This document shows positions 32,763 to 44,300 of a stretch of DNA of 64,000 nt, piece by piece; positions within the stretch are counted from its first letter, which is position 1; each line of letters starts with the position of its first letter. The DNA comes from Viola odorata (taxonomy: Eukaryota; Streptophyta; Magnoliopsida; Malpighiales; Violaceae). The stretch is taken from the NCBI GenBank assembly GCA_963691705.1, contig OY829542.1, positions 56,833,002 through 56,897,001 on the forward strand. Direction: 5' to 3'. A program made the translations under genes and the position numbers. The notes beneath the pieces are model-generated. The model did not search any database. It saw only the letters and a list, made by a program, of their open reading frames with translations, and was not told the DNA's origin.

Positions 32763-33358
32763 TGATAATCTTGTCCTAGGGGTGAGGGTAAGATAGTAAA
32801 GTAGTTTAGCTGGGTAGATCTGAGGTGGTTGTGCGGACGGGCTATCGGGTCGGGCCTGCCACGTGGTACCTGAAAAGCACCGGAGGGGGTCTCCGGCGTA
32901 GAGACTCCGACGATCAAGTTAGTATGAGTGTTGTGAATAGTAAAGGCCTTTTGTGAACAGTATGGTGGGGAAAGCTTACCTCCCTCGTGGAGGAGGGGGG
33001 AGGGGGGGTATTTATAGGCCTTTTCCTCGAGTCGGTGGGACACGTGTCGCATGGGCGTTGGGTCCGCTGGTAGGACACGTGTTGCCTTTTGGAGCATCGG
33101 GAGCCCGCTAGGTCGTGAGCTGACCGTTAGAATTTGAGAGCCCCGTTAGGTCTTTAGGCTGACCGTTAGGCCGTGCGAGCGACCGTTAGCCTGGGGAGCC
33201 CGTTAGGTCTTTAGGCTGACCGTTAGGCCGTGCGGGCGACCGTTAGCCTGGGGAGCCCGTTAGGTCTTAGGCTGACCGATAGTCTGAATGACATGTTTGG
33301 GAGAGGCCCCTTGGGGGAAAGGTCCATAATGCCCCTATGGTCTGTTTACGTATTATCA
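32763..33358 (-). repeat. Tat 5' LTR, 596 bp
   Basis: Read on the minus strand it starts TGATAATACG and ends AAGATTATCA, giving 7-bp terminal inverted repeats (TGATAAT/ATTATCA). It is followed by TTTGGTGCTCTCGTTGAGAG, the typical post-LTR leader of this group. It contains a TATA box and three to four diverged direct repeats with CCGTTAG/CTAACGGGCTCCCCAGG (33110-33270). No 3' LTR partner exists in the window. Confidence 0.8.
33009..33016 (-). promoter_or_regulatory. TATA box in the Tat LTR
   Basis: CCTATAAATACC on the minus strand, a standard U3 promoter position. Confidence 0.5.
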
Positions 33359-33615
33359 ATATTCATTCTTTATTGTTTCTGCTTTGCTAGAACTTGTTTT
33401 ATGTGGTTAGTGAAGTAAATGTCCATTAGGGTTTATGTAGACTATGTGGTACTTTGTTTCAATGCTTTATGTTATGAATGTGAAAAGGTTGGGAGATATT
33501 GCACCTAAACTTTGAATTGTTGGGTACATAAGTTCTCTACTCAATGCAAAATCCATAACGTAGTGAATTTATAAAATTAGTACACCAATTGCATCACCAA
33601 ATATGAAACCACAAA

Positions 33616-34959
33616 TCAAGCAAGAAGATAGGATGAAAAAGAAGTGAGCTCAAAGACAGGGAGCAGGAGCATTTCCCTTTGATACTCTGGAAGACACACG
33701 ATATGCTCCAACACTTGAGTCTCCATGTGGTACAGGAAAATGCTTCTCCCCAGCCTCACCATTAGAAGCAAAGAATTCCATGGAATGAAATCCACCAAGA
33801 AAAACCTAGCCTCGAAGCTGCTTATTTCCTCTTCGTGCAGTATGATCACCGGTTGCTCTCTCTGTTCAATTCTGATGAAAGGGTTTCTTGGGCAAAGGGT
33901 TTGTATGCTGACTACATGGATAGAAACCCACTCTTGCTTTGTTATGGTGGTTGTACGCCAGAATCCCAGCTCCCTTTCCGGAAGCTCCCAAATTTCTGTC
34001 TGTCCAAAGTAAGTTGTGCCGTATATCAGGCGCCGATCAGGTGTTTGGTTGAAAACACGAGAGAACAGACTCCACTCGTTAGTAGGAAGTTCTATCAGCT
34101 GTACATGATTGCGATCTTTGTTGTCGCGCTGCTTATTGTGAGGATCATAGGCAGCTAGACAACTGCCTGATGCCCACGATGCCCACCAGTAGAAGACCCC
34201 GTTCACTACGGTTGGGGGATAGAAGACTTCTACTTTAAAATCGGAGGTACCAACAAGCACCGATTCTCTCCACTCCTTTGTTTCAGAAGAGTATGTTTCG
34301 ATGCATAACTTGTTACTTGTATAAGGAAAATCAGCAATCTCAGCAATCACTACTTCGTAGCGCGGTGTTAGATCATCACCGTCGTCATCACAAGACAATC
34401 CAATAGATAGCCCCCCATAAAACTTGCTGAGTGGAGGAAGAGAGACATGTTTGCGCGTCACAGGGTTGAGTACATGGTATGATTTGCCGTGGTGGCATCC
34501 GCAGAGTACTAGGCCATTGGAAGATGTAATAGAGTAGCCAAGATCAGGGAAGAAAATTTCACCATGTTTTGGACCATGAAGATGGCCGATTCGAGGCACA
34601 GTGGATAGGAATGACATTGTGGGTTCATTTAAGGGCACGAACAATACGTTTCGGAAGAAGCCCAACAAACGATGAGGAGACCCTATTCGTTGTTTGTGAT
34701 GAAAACAGCTGGCATAATGGGATAGGAATTCCGGGGAAGTGAGTAAACTGTTCCATTGCTTGGAGACGGACCGGTACATGAATATTGATTCCGGTGGCAG
34801 ACGAACAAGAATCTCGGTCATAATGTTATCGCACAATATCGCTGCAGAGCATTCCTGACCCGCCACAATATCCATTCTCTTACCTTCCTTTTCGCTGCAG
34901 AGCACAATGTCGATCAAAACAGCAATTGAAGTCATGCGATAAGTCCATGGTCTGGACAA
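33616..34959 (-). CDS. F-box protein with F-box-associated domain
   Basis: Substrate receptor type of SCF ubiquitin ligases. A 447-codon ORF; an inner ATG at 34875 (MDIVAGQE) would give 419 residues and a more usual F-box distance from the N-terminus. The F-box is ILCDNIMTEILVRLPPESIF, then MYRSVSKQWNSLLTSPEF. It is followed by the plant F-box-associated region: SSNGLVLCGC, YHVLNPVTRKHVSLPPLS, VEVFYPPTVVNGVFYWWAS, LAAYDP and YLPEYQR-like endings. The substrate is unknown. The gene is uninterrupted and lies 258 bp beyond the Tat LTR. The plant F-box family is large and fast-evolving, so orthology cannot be called. A 5' UTR intron is possible upstream of 34959. Confidence 0.85.
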   Translation of the reverse strand: MSRPWTYRMTSIAVLIDIVLCSEKEGKRMDIVAGQECSAAILCDNIMTEILVRLPPESIFMYRSVSKQWNSLLTSPEFLSHYASCFHHKQRIGSPHRLLGFFRNVLFVPLNEPTMSFLSTVPRIGHLHGPKHGEIFFPDLGYSITSSNGLVLCGCHHGKSYHVLNPVTRKHVSLPPLSKFYGGLSIGLSCDDDGDDLTPRYEVVIAEIADFPYTSNKLCIETYSSETKEWRESVLVGTSDFKVEVFYPPTVVNGVFYWWASWASGSCLAAYDPHNKQRDNKDRNHVQLIELPTNEWSLFSRVFNQTPDRRLIYGTTYFGQTEIWELPERELGFWRTTTITKQEWVSIHVVSIQTLCPRNPFIRIEQREQPVIILHEEEISSFEARFFLVDFIPWNSLLLMVRLGRSIFLYHMETQVLEHIVCLPEYQREMLLLPVFELTSFSSYLLA

Positions 34960-34999
34960 GTAACTAATAAATGAAAGATAAGGTACGAGGAGGGAAGCA

Positions 35000-37900
35000 A
35001 CTATACCTGGACTACGCTAGAAACGATAATCTTTGGCAGCAGTTTACAAGACGGAGGAGAAGGAGGAGACGGTGAGCGGCTAGGTCAATGGTTCTGTTCC
35101 CGCATGTGTGTATTTTATATTATAGTATGAAAAAATAATAAACGTACGTAGCCAACAAAAAGGTAAATTACATAAATAAATAAAAATTATATTTCATAAA
35201 ATGTTCAATTTTTTACTAAAAAAAATATTCACTTTAGTTCTATATTTTAAAATTTTCAATATAAAATTCTATAATTTTCTATATTTACGTTATAAAATTT
35301 TAAAGTAGTTAAAATTCAAAGAATAATAAAAAAAATCAAAATAAAAAACTGAAGAAAAATGTAATAAATGTGAGATTTTATTTCACTATTAAAAAAATAA
35401 AAAGAGAAAAAATCACACATTTTTATTTGCAATCAAATTCAAAAATAAATTGTAAATAAAATATTGGAAAAAACAATGATATCGAAAATAAAAAACATGA
35501 AAAGAGAAAAAATCCTTGTACGATGAATGCACACTGAAAACTTTGATGCATGGAAACAGAAGACTCTTCAGAAACACAGATTTTAATTTACATGCTGAAG
35601 TTTCCATGCCGTTCATAACCAACACGCTCCTTCTCATGCGAAAACTCATATAAAAGAAATACAGTCATAGTTCTCCAGGCCAAAAATATTCCAACGCCAT
35701 AAAGACTGAAGACAAGAACCACGCTCCAGACAGAAAAAGAATCACAATAACTCCTTGGAATGAGAGATGCGGGTTAAATGGCTCTCATAGAACCTTGAAC
35801 TAATGGATCCCTTTGACACGCACGTGCTTTAGGATGTGACCTTAGTGTCCTAATGGGTTAAAACTGCAAAAAGTTCACATGGTAAACCCAGACCAAAAGG
35901 TTCAACAGTTTTGTACCAAGGACTGAAGACAAGAACCACAGTCCAGGCAGAAAAAATAATCACAATAACTTCATTCTAGTAGATTATGGAATGAGAGATG
36001 CAATACATGCATATCCTAAAGTGCAAGCTCCATATCTATTAAATGCACCTCATAGAGCCTTGAACTAACGGATCCTTCTGACATGCATGTGCTTCAGGAT
36101 GTCACTTGTGTCCAATGGGTTAAAACTGCAAAATGTTCACATGGTGAACTTGAACAAAAGGGTTCAACACTTCTGCACCAAGTTAGTTTTGTTGTTTGTT
36201 TGGTCGGAGGAGTTGCAGGGTTTGGCTGGAGGTTGAAGATGAAGGTTGCTGCTGGAGCTGGGCTTGGGCCGGGTAGGGTTGTTGCATTTTTGGGCTCTAT
36301 GTTCTCAGAATTTCATTAAACAGTGTGGGTTTGAATGTTAAGTATAAAATGAAAAATATAATAAAATTAAACAAAAGGGTCTATTGGGGATGAGTCAAAA
36401 ATGCCCTTGTACTCATTTTTTTCATTTTTTTATCCCTCATTTCATTTTTCACAAATCCCCCCAGCACGATAAATTGCGTTTATTTTAATTCTCATGCTAA
36501 CTCTACTTCATCCATCATTTTTAATAACAACAAACAAAATGACTTATAATATAGTGAATTTAGGTTTTTTTTTAATAACATAATCACTTTTATTTGTGAA
36601 TTATATTGTGTTATTTTTTAGTATGAAGTTGGTTCGTTTTAGTTTTTAGTGGGATTTTTTAACATCTCATTAGCTTATGTTATTTTTTTGCAACTCTCTG
36701 TACATCTGAAAGGTAAAGCAATCGTTTTGATGTATGATGATACTAGCCCATCAATTTCTTCTTCACCAAAAACTAACTTGAGCTTTATAAATCTACTTTC
36801 TCATCCACTAACATTATCCCTAGTAAATTATGAAAGTTTAATCCATGTCTTATGTTTGAGTTTGGAGGGTGGATGAAATATTACCTCAATAGACACTTCT
36901 TTAGTTCAACTTAAATTTCATATTAGACAATTCGAGTATAAATTATTGAGAATGGATAAAATAGAGTGTCACTCACTTTAAGGACCGATTATATTTGGAC
37001 GAGATTATTATGGTAGTGACATACAAATAATAATAATAATTTTACTATAATAATACGAATAAAAATAATAAAGAAAAAGTGGCAGGGTCCAGGTCATAAA
37101 ATTAACGACTGGTTATTAGGCTAATGGAAAATTGAGATTTGCAAATAGAAACTTAGTGGATCAACCGTAGCAAACAAGATTATCGCGCTTAGAAACCTTG
37201 GGTTCTACCTTAAAATGAGCCATCGTAAGACGAATTATGCAGACTACCAACATATCATGAAAATGGAAAATATGAAAATAAGAACAAAATGACGAGTATA
37301 ATTTAAGTAACTAGAGGATACATTACCATGGCAAGCACCTAAAGTACCAACACTCAATACAAAGTTTTGAGCTTTAAAAATACTCTTTGACCTAGACAGA
37401 TAACATAGGAACAGAATAAAACTGACTAAAAGATGATCCGCCCTTTCCATTCCGACACAATCAACAAAAGAACCGAGTTCAAGAAATTCTGGTAAACAAA
37501 AGAAATAAACAACCAAAATCTTTTACTTAAAGACACTTTCTTTTACTGTGAGGCCAAGCCATTTAGTGAATTTATGGAACTCGGTGTAGTCAGAATTAGA
37601 TATCATAGTCCTGTACCATACTTTGTATACCCAATACATTAATCTAAAACGATAATTTTTTATGTATTCCGTTTCAAATTAAATAGGAACCGAACTTAAA
37701 GTAGACTTTTTTTAAAGTCAAGACCAACCATGCTCGATACATACGGGCAGGATCATGAAATGATGGTACATCTTTAACTCACAATTTTGACACAACTGCG
37801 TGCTGTTCGAAACTCATACAAACAGTGTTAAATTTTAAATTCATTTAATGTCAAATCTTACGCCACATACCTCTACCGTTAAATATCAACTTCACTTAAT

Positions 37901-38383
37901 GTCGATCATTACGAAAATGGAGAAAATGTTTGGTAAAAGAAAGCTAATTATAGAAAATATAGCAATAAATTGACTTTCTATTACATTTCTCCCCAGAGAT
38001 CGGGCGTCCACCATAGACAAAGCAACTGATCGTACACGCACACCAACAACTCAATTAACGGTCACGATTAAATTAAAGGTGGGTTGCCATACTGTTCCAT
38101 GGCAACCCGGTTTCCACCAATCTTTTCCGAAAAAGAAAAAGCATGCCTTTACACAGATTAACTTAAAGGGGACTAATTCCGGACTGACTAACTTACACTT
38201 GTAATGGGGTGAAATAACTGTGCTAATTGATGACCATGCAATGCATTCTAGACTTATGAAAGGGAAGAAAAAAGATGGTACCTGAAAACAAAAACCATTT
38301 GATAAATAATCATGTTGGCTTTTCTGGGGTTGCCTCAACCATTCTCTTGTTCAAAACAATCTGCAGAGGCAGCATATGAACCT
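35000..38383. other. intergenic, no gene seen apart from a tandem duplication
   Basis: AT-rich, non-coding sequence between the F-box promoter and the RECQL2 3' end. Short ORFs show no family resemblance. A diverged tandem duplication is described separately. Confidence 0.6.
35704..36181. repeat. diverged tandem duplication (~217 + 261 bp)
   Basis: Both units start GACTGAAGACAAGAACCAC. They share GAATGAGAGATGC, CCTTGAACTAA-GGATCC and ATGGGTTAAAACTGCAAAA in the same order. The second unit starts at 35921 and has an extra ~45 bp. It is non-coding. Confidence 0.85.
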
Positions 38384-41300
38384 TTATGACTCCTGATCAC
38401 TACTTTCAAGTTCAACAACAACAATATCCTCTTTAGTCTTCAGCCTCTTACTTGCTCTATTTTCGTCTAGCATATCAATATCTTGATGCTCCAAGATATA
38501 GCTCTTGATTTTTTCTAGAATCCTAATCCCATACTTTTCTGCCTTCAACTTTCCAACCATCTTCTCCAACTGCAGATAAGATAAGATGAGATGCCTAAGA
38601 GTAAATTTTAGCAGTTGCTGTCCACAACTTTGCTGTAAACAAAATCCAGAAACCTTGACAAGCCAAGATGCCAAAATTTGTCCTTAAGCGCCTATGAAAT
38701 GGTATACTGATCAGATCATGCATATGATGGCGAGACAGAAAAAAGTACTTGCCTCTTCCAGAGAATCTGGTTTCTGGGCACTTATCATGCTCATCTGCTG
38801 ACTAGACAATACAGAATGAGGGAATATTCCTCCATGAACTAGTGAGATTTCTTTTCGCAAGTCATCAAGTTTTAACTCCAATCCCGAAAATGTGAGGCCT
38901 CGTTTCACTGATTTTATAGTGTCAGATCTGTTCTTCAGTTTGCTAGAGATATCAAGCTTAATAATCTTCTTCCCTATGGAAAAACAACAGAAATTAACCA
39001 CTTATTAATTGCAACATACTGGCAAGTGAAAGTGTACTAGCCAGATTTTCAAAATTCTTGTCTAGCAACCACAATGAAATGCTTAATTACTGAAAGAAGA
39101 TCAATGAAGGACAAGTAGGTGGACACAAAAGTTAACCAGCTCACTCAACTAGAAAATAAATAATCTACAGATAACAAATTTATTATATGAAGGAGAAAAT
39201 TCATACACAGCTGCAGGACAATGCAGATATATGGAATCGCATAGTTAGCAGAAAGAGAATATGGACAATGTGTCTGAATAAGAAACTTCCCGTGCTTGCT
39301 TTATTGCCATAGAACAAGGAAAATTTACCAGGGTTGTCCTTGTATGGGTGAGTCTAAAGTTCAGAAAACAAACAACAAATAGAAAGTAACGACTTGATCT
39401 ATGCTTCACTTCAGGAAGTATATAACTTTGGCCTCATATTCCATCATAGTCGCTGCAATAGGGGTTTGGGGCTTGAATTTCGTATCTGTAGTGGACATTA
39501 CACTACCATGCAAGTTTTTACACCATTTACATGATTAAAGTACACCCTTCCATGTAAGTGAACAACAAGTTTTTCCCAGTTCATATCTTCACTTTTCGTT
39601 ATTCTATTCATGATTCAATTATTTCTTCAAATATATAAGATAGCATTGCCAGCTCTAATTTGGGTAATTGAAGACAATTCTATTTTCTCCTGCTTATGAA
39701 TAGGAGTAGATGAAAGAAAATATTAAGCCTACAACCCATCTGAATAATTCTCTTCCTACCCTACCTTAGGAAAGTTTAAACCCAATCCAGGTCACCCTAC
39801 AATCAGATAAATAACCTCAATCAAGAGCACAATTATTTGCCAATGTCAAAATGGTCTCAGGAAGGACGTAGAATCAAAGATTTTAAGGAGACCAATATCA
39901 GGAAACATACAAGACAGGCGAATGTAGACTTATTTGCTGTAGAGGCCTTATTTATTTCCTTTTAATATTTATTTATTTATTTATTTTGGTGATTAAATAA
40001 TAGTACCTTCAAATTTGAGCCCACGTAGTTATATATTGATTGAATTGGGTCTTATTATCAGAAATCCCTGTTCTTCTAAAAAAATTCACACTTCCATTCT
40101 ATCTCCCCTCCCCTTTTATTAGAAAAAGAAGAAAACTTCTAGCCATCACATACTAAAACTTTTGGTTACTGAAAAAAGTATATACGTTGCCTTATGTTGA
40201 AGAAATATAAATTGCTACGGCAGAAGATAAGACAATCTAGCCTACATTAGGAAAATACATGAGCATGAAGCACAAAAGCAACTCTCAAAATGAATTGACT
40301 CAACATCAAAATGCCTCAACACCAAACAAGTTTAGTAGGGAGCTTTTGCAAAACAAACAGAAAATATACTTATCTGCAAAACAAAAATTCAAGTCTGAGA
40401 CTTTAAGTTAAATATATTCAAAGCCTTTTTAGCTTTATGTTGAGAGTCATTACTAAAGCCCTTCGATGAATTGCTTTAGTTTCTAGATGCAACTGCTCTC
40501 AACGTGCAGAGGTCAATGTCTTCAGAAATCAGAAATGTTCTTTGTAATCAACCATCAACTCCTTGATGTATAACTAAGAATAAATCCCAAGTCCCCTACA
40601 TCAAAACCTAACTCTGAATTTCCGTTTTATGCAACAACTCCCTTTAGAATCAAGTCTGTCCAGGACTGCTACAAGACTATCATGTATGAATACCATACGT
40701 TAAACTTTAACCCCCTTTCAACCAGCGAATTGGAATACAAAAACAGTTTAACATGGAAAGAAGTGCAATCTGTCTTTCAATTTTTTTTAGGATTTGAAAG
40801 AAAAGGGCTATATTACAAATTATGCCCTTTAAGCTTCACCCCTCACCCCTCTTCACATTTGGTCACTTCAATTTTTTTCATAATCACCACCTCTATAAGT
40901 TTAATTCTTCAATATCAACTCAGTGGGTCATAAAGATGGCTCCAACCTTTGAGGAAAGAAAAAAAAATGAACTTTTAAGGACGGATTAAAAACTAAAAAG
41001 GAATGCTTCAAGGCCCAAATTGCGAGAACCCTAGACTTCAAGGGTAAAAAAACATATTTTTCTTCCTAAGAAACATGGTAACTAAGGTTATGATCCCGAA
41101 TGAAGAGTCCATACCTTGCAGCACCCGCTTCGCTAATGGTCCTATTGTCACATAAGCATTCGTAGAGTAAGCTGTATGCTGAAATTCTTCTTTCTACATA
41201 AAGAACATTACCATTAGGCAAAGGCTCTATTCTCAACATAACTAATGTACGTGACAGTCAATAGATTGCAAAAAGCTTTAGTGAATAAATATAACATAAC

Positions 41301-44300
41301 TTTAATAACTTGATCGTAAACTATAATACAACTCTGAATATAACATGTCCACTATACTTATTAAACACATAAGCTTAGGTTGTAATACTTCATAAAAACT
41401 TCTAGAAACTTGTTCAATTCACTGCAGAAGCATATTAATGCAATTCAGGTTTTATTCAATAAATAATGTTGAAAACAAACTAAATATTCCAGACATTTTC
41501 AAAGTGTTGTCATGCCATTCAAAACCTTATTAAACACAAGCATGTGGATGAAAGCACAAAATTCTTACCAGAACCTGATCAAGTATAAGCTGTATCACAA
41601 GCTGTTCCATCTCTTCTTTCTTTAGGTTAGAACCTGGACGATACATAAATCACATTTGAAATATATTATGTATATGGAACATAAAGTACTAGGACAATTA
41701 AGACAACTCCATGTAAAACAAAAGTAACAGAGTAGACAAACCAATTAGTTGGCCAAAAATAAAATAAAATATAAAACATGTTACAAGTCAATTGCTTTAT
41801 ACGTCTGACAACAAAGAGATGCAACTATAACAAGTCCATTATAGACTTTTTATGACATCTTCATTTAAACGATCTTTATATTTTAGGGCAACGAAATGGA
41901 ACTCTAAGAAACTTTATGCTTAAGGTTTTAGAAGACATTTAAGACGGAAAAGTGAAATAAGTTGAATTTAAGGTTTGATACATAATTAGCCGATGCTACT
42001 AAGTATCTTTGAATGATGTTTTGTGATTAAGTAATATACATATTGCATTTTCATGCTTTGAAATACTCATTTAGGACTATTATTAATTAATAAATATACT
42101 AACACTATTAATTCTTACAGTAAACTATGAATAAACACTATACAAAAATGAAGGGGGGGAACCAGCTATGATAGAATACATCTTGTTTATCTTGACGAAA
42201 TGGGTGGAATGGCTACCCTAATGCCAAAAATATTCACGTTGTTCAGTATCTTATCACTAGCTTCCCTGGCATTACCAGGCATGAGCGGGGTTTTTTCGGA
42301 ATTAATAGTATTTTTTGGAATAATTACAGACCAAAAATATCTTTTAATGCCAAAAATACTATGTGTACTTTCCCATCGTCCTCTATTAAAAAAAAAACTA
42401 ACACTATTAATTCTTACAGTAAACTATGAATAAACACTATACAAAAATGAAGGGGTGCAATGTGTACTTTCCCATCCTCCTTAGAAAAAGAGGCCAGACA
42501 TTTTATTATCCCTTATTTTAATTTTCCCTCTAAACCAATTTTATCCTAACACTTACTTTTAAACCTCTTTTGCTTCGCAGAAAACAACTCATTAACAAAA
42601 AATGCTCTAAGAAAACAAGCTATCTTTTCTTGTTTGGCTGTTCGACAAGAAAATGTTTTCTAGTGTTAAGATGCGGTGAAAAAGTCTCTAGTAACTAGGA
42701 AGTTCTCTTTAACGTAGAAATTAAACAATTACATAACATTTTTTTATAAGTTCCAACAAAACGTATGATGCAACAAATATAAATAACCCCATGATTAAGA
42801 TTCCCTCAATATATAAGACATTGGCTAAGAGGATTTCCATTCACAGGCATGCAAAATAAATTCATCCTATTGAGTTCAGTATTTTAATTTCAAAAGTGGA
42901 TAAGGAATGGGCTTTAATATTACTATGAAGATCACATCCTGAATCCTGATGATGATACCATAAAAAATCACCAGTAACCTATTGATAAGATTTATTTATT
43001 TATTTTTGAAGAAAAACTTGACAATTTAGTGGGAAAAACAAACTTGACCCAAAAAATAGAAAAATTTAATTGCAGATATACTTCAGGGTATATTTGTGAT
43101 TAGTTCAAAAATTAAAATAAATCAATACAAAGGGTATCTTGGGTCAACTTTAAAACAAATCTAGAATGGGAATAACAAAAAATGCAGTGGATATAGCACC
43201 ACAAGAAAAGGAAAAAGTAGATTCCGATTGAAGAGAAATGTTTTTATCACTCCAAACATACCACTTTTGTTGATAAAAACTATTGTCCTTTGATTTTCTT
43301 TCCTGCAAACGAACACTGGAAAATCTAGAGGGAATACTTTTTACAAACCGAAAAAGCCCCAAGACTTTAAATCCCACGTGTAGCTTAACTATGTCCACCC
43401 TCCCTACACACTCTCCCTGTGACATACTCCATTGTACACATACAAATACTCCTTTTCTAACCTAACTTCAAACGTGCTCAAATTTATAATTGTTTGAACC
43501 TTAACCGTGCAGTAAACCCTAACTACACCTCCATGTGACATACAAACACTATTTTTCGAATCCAATTTTACACAAATACATTTTCATTTATTTATTACAG
43601 AACTAACACAGAACCTACATATACTTAAAGTTTTAAAGACGTTGCTTCAAGAAAATAGTATCTAATATAGACTTAAAATTTAACATTTAATTTTTGGGTG
43701 GTGTTATTCCCACACTCCAAAATTGGTTATGCTCACACCCTTTCTTATATTTCGTGATATAATTTTTAGTACTCAAATATGGCTAGTCTGGTAAATTTCT
43801 AAATGAAAAGGTGTGAATAACAATTTGGAGTGTGCGAACCTTAACTTTTAGGGTAAACTACATAAAAAACACTATAATTTACGAAATGTTCCACTTAACC
43901 CCCTATACTCTAAAAAGCTAGCAATGTAAATCCTATAGTTTTCTAAGAGTTGCAATCAGTGTTTTAAAAACCGGCCCGACCCGACGGTCGGACCGGTAAA
44001 CCGGTGACAAAATGAGGATTTTGGGCTGGTTCATTTTTTGGACCGGACCTGCAAGTGACCCGGGTTCGACCGGTCGACCCGGCCGGTTTTGTACCGATCG
44101 ACCCGCTGGGTCGATCTCAAACTAAAACGACGCCGTTTTGGATAACCCAAAACGACGCCGTTTTGTGTTTTTTTTTAAATTTTGAATTTTTAAATTTTTA
44201 AATATAGAAATTTTGATGGGCCGGCCCGTTATAGGCACCGGTTCAATCCGGTTCAATCATGTAAGCTCGAACGGTTCACTGAGTGAACGATTCACACTGT

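Noticed and set aside
33725..34158. Plus-strand ORFs in the F-box gene
   Set aside because: Antisense to a clearly recognisable F-box protein.
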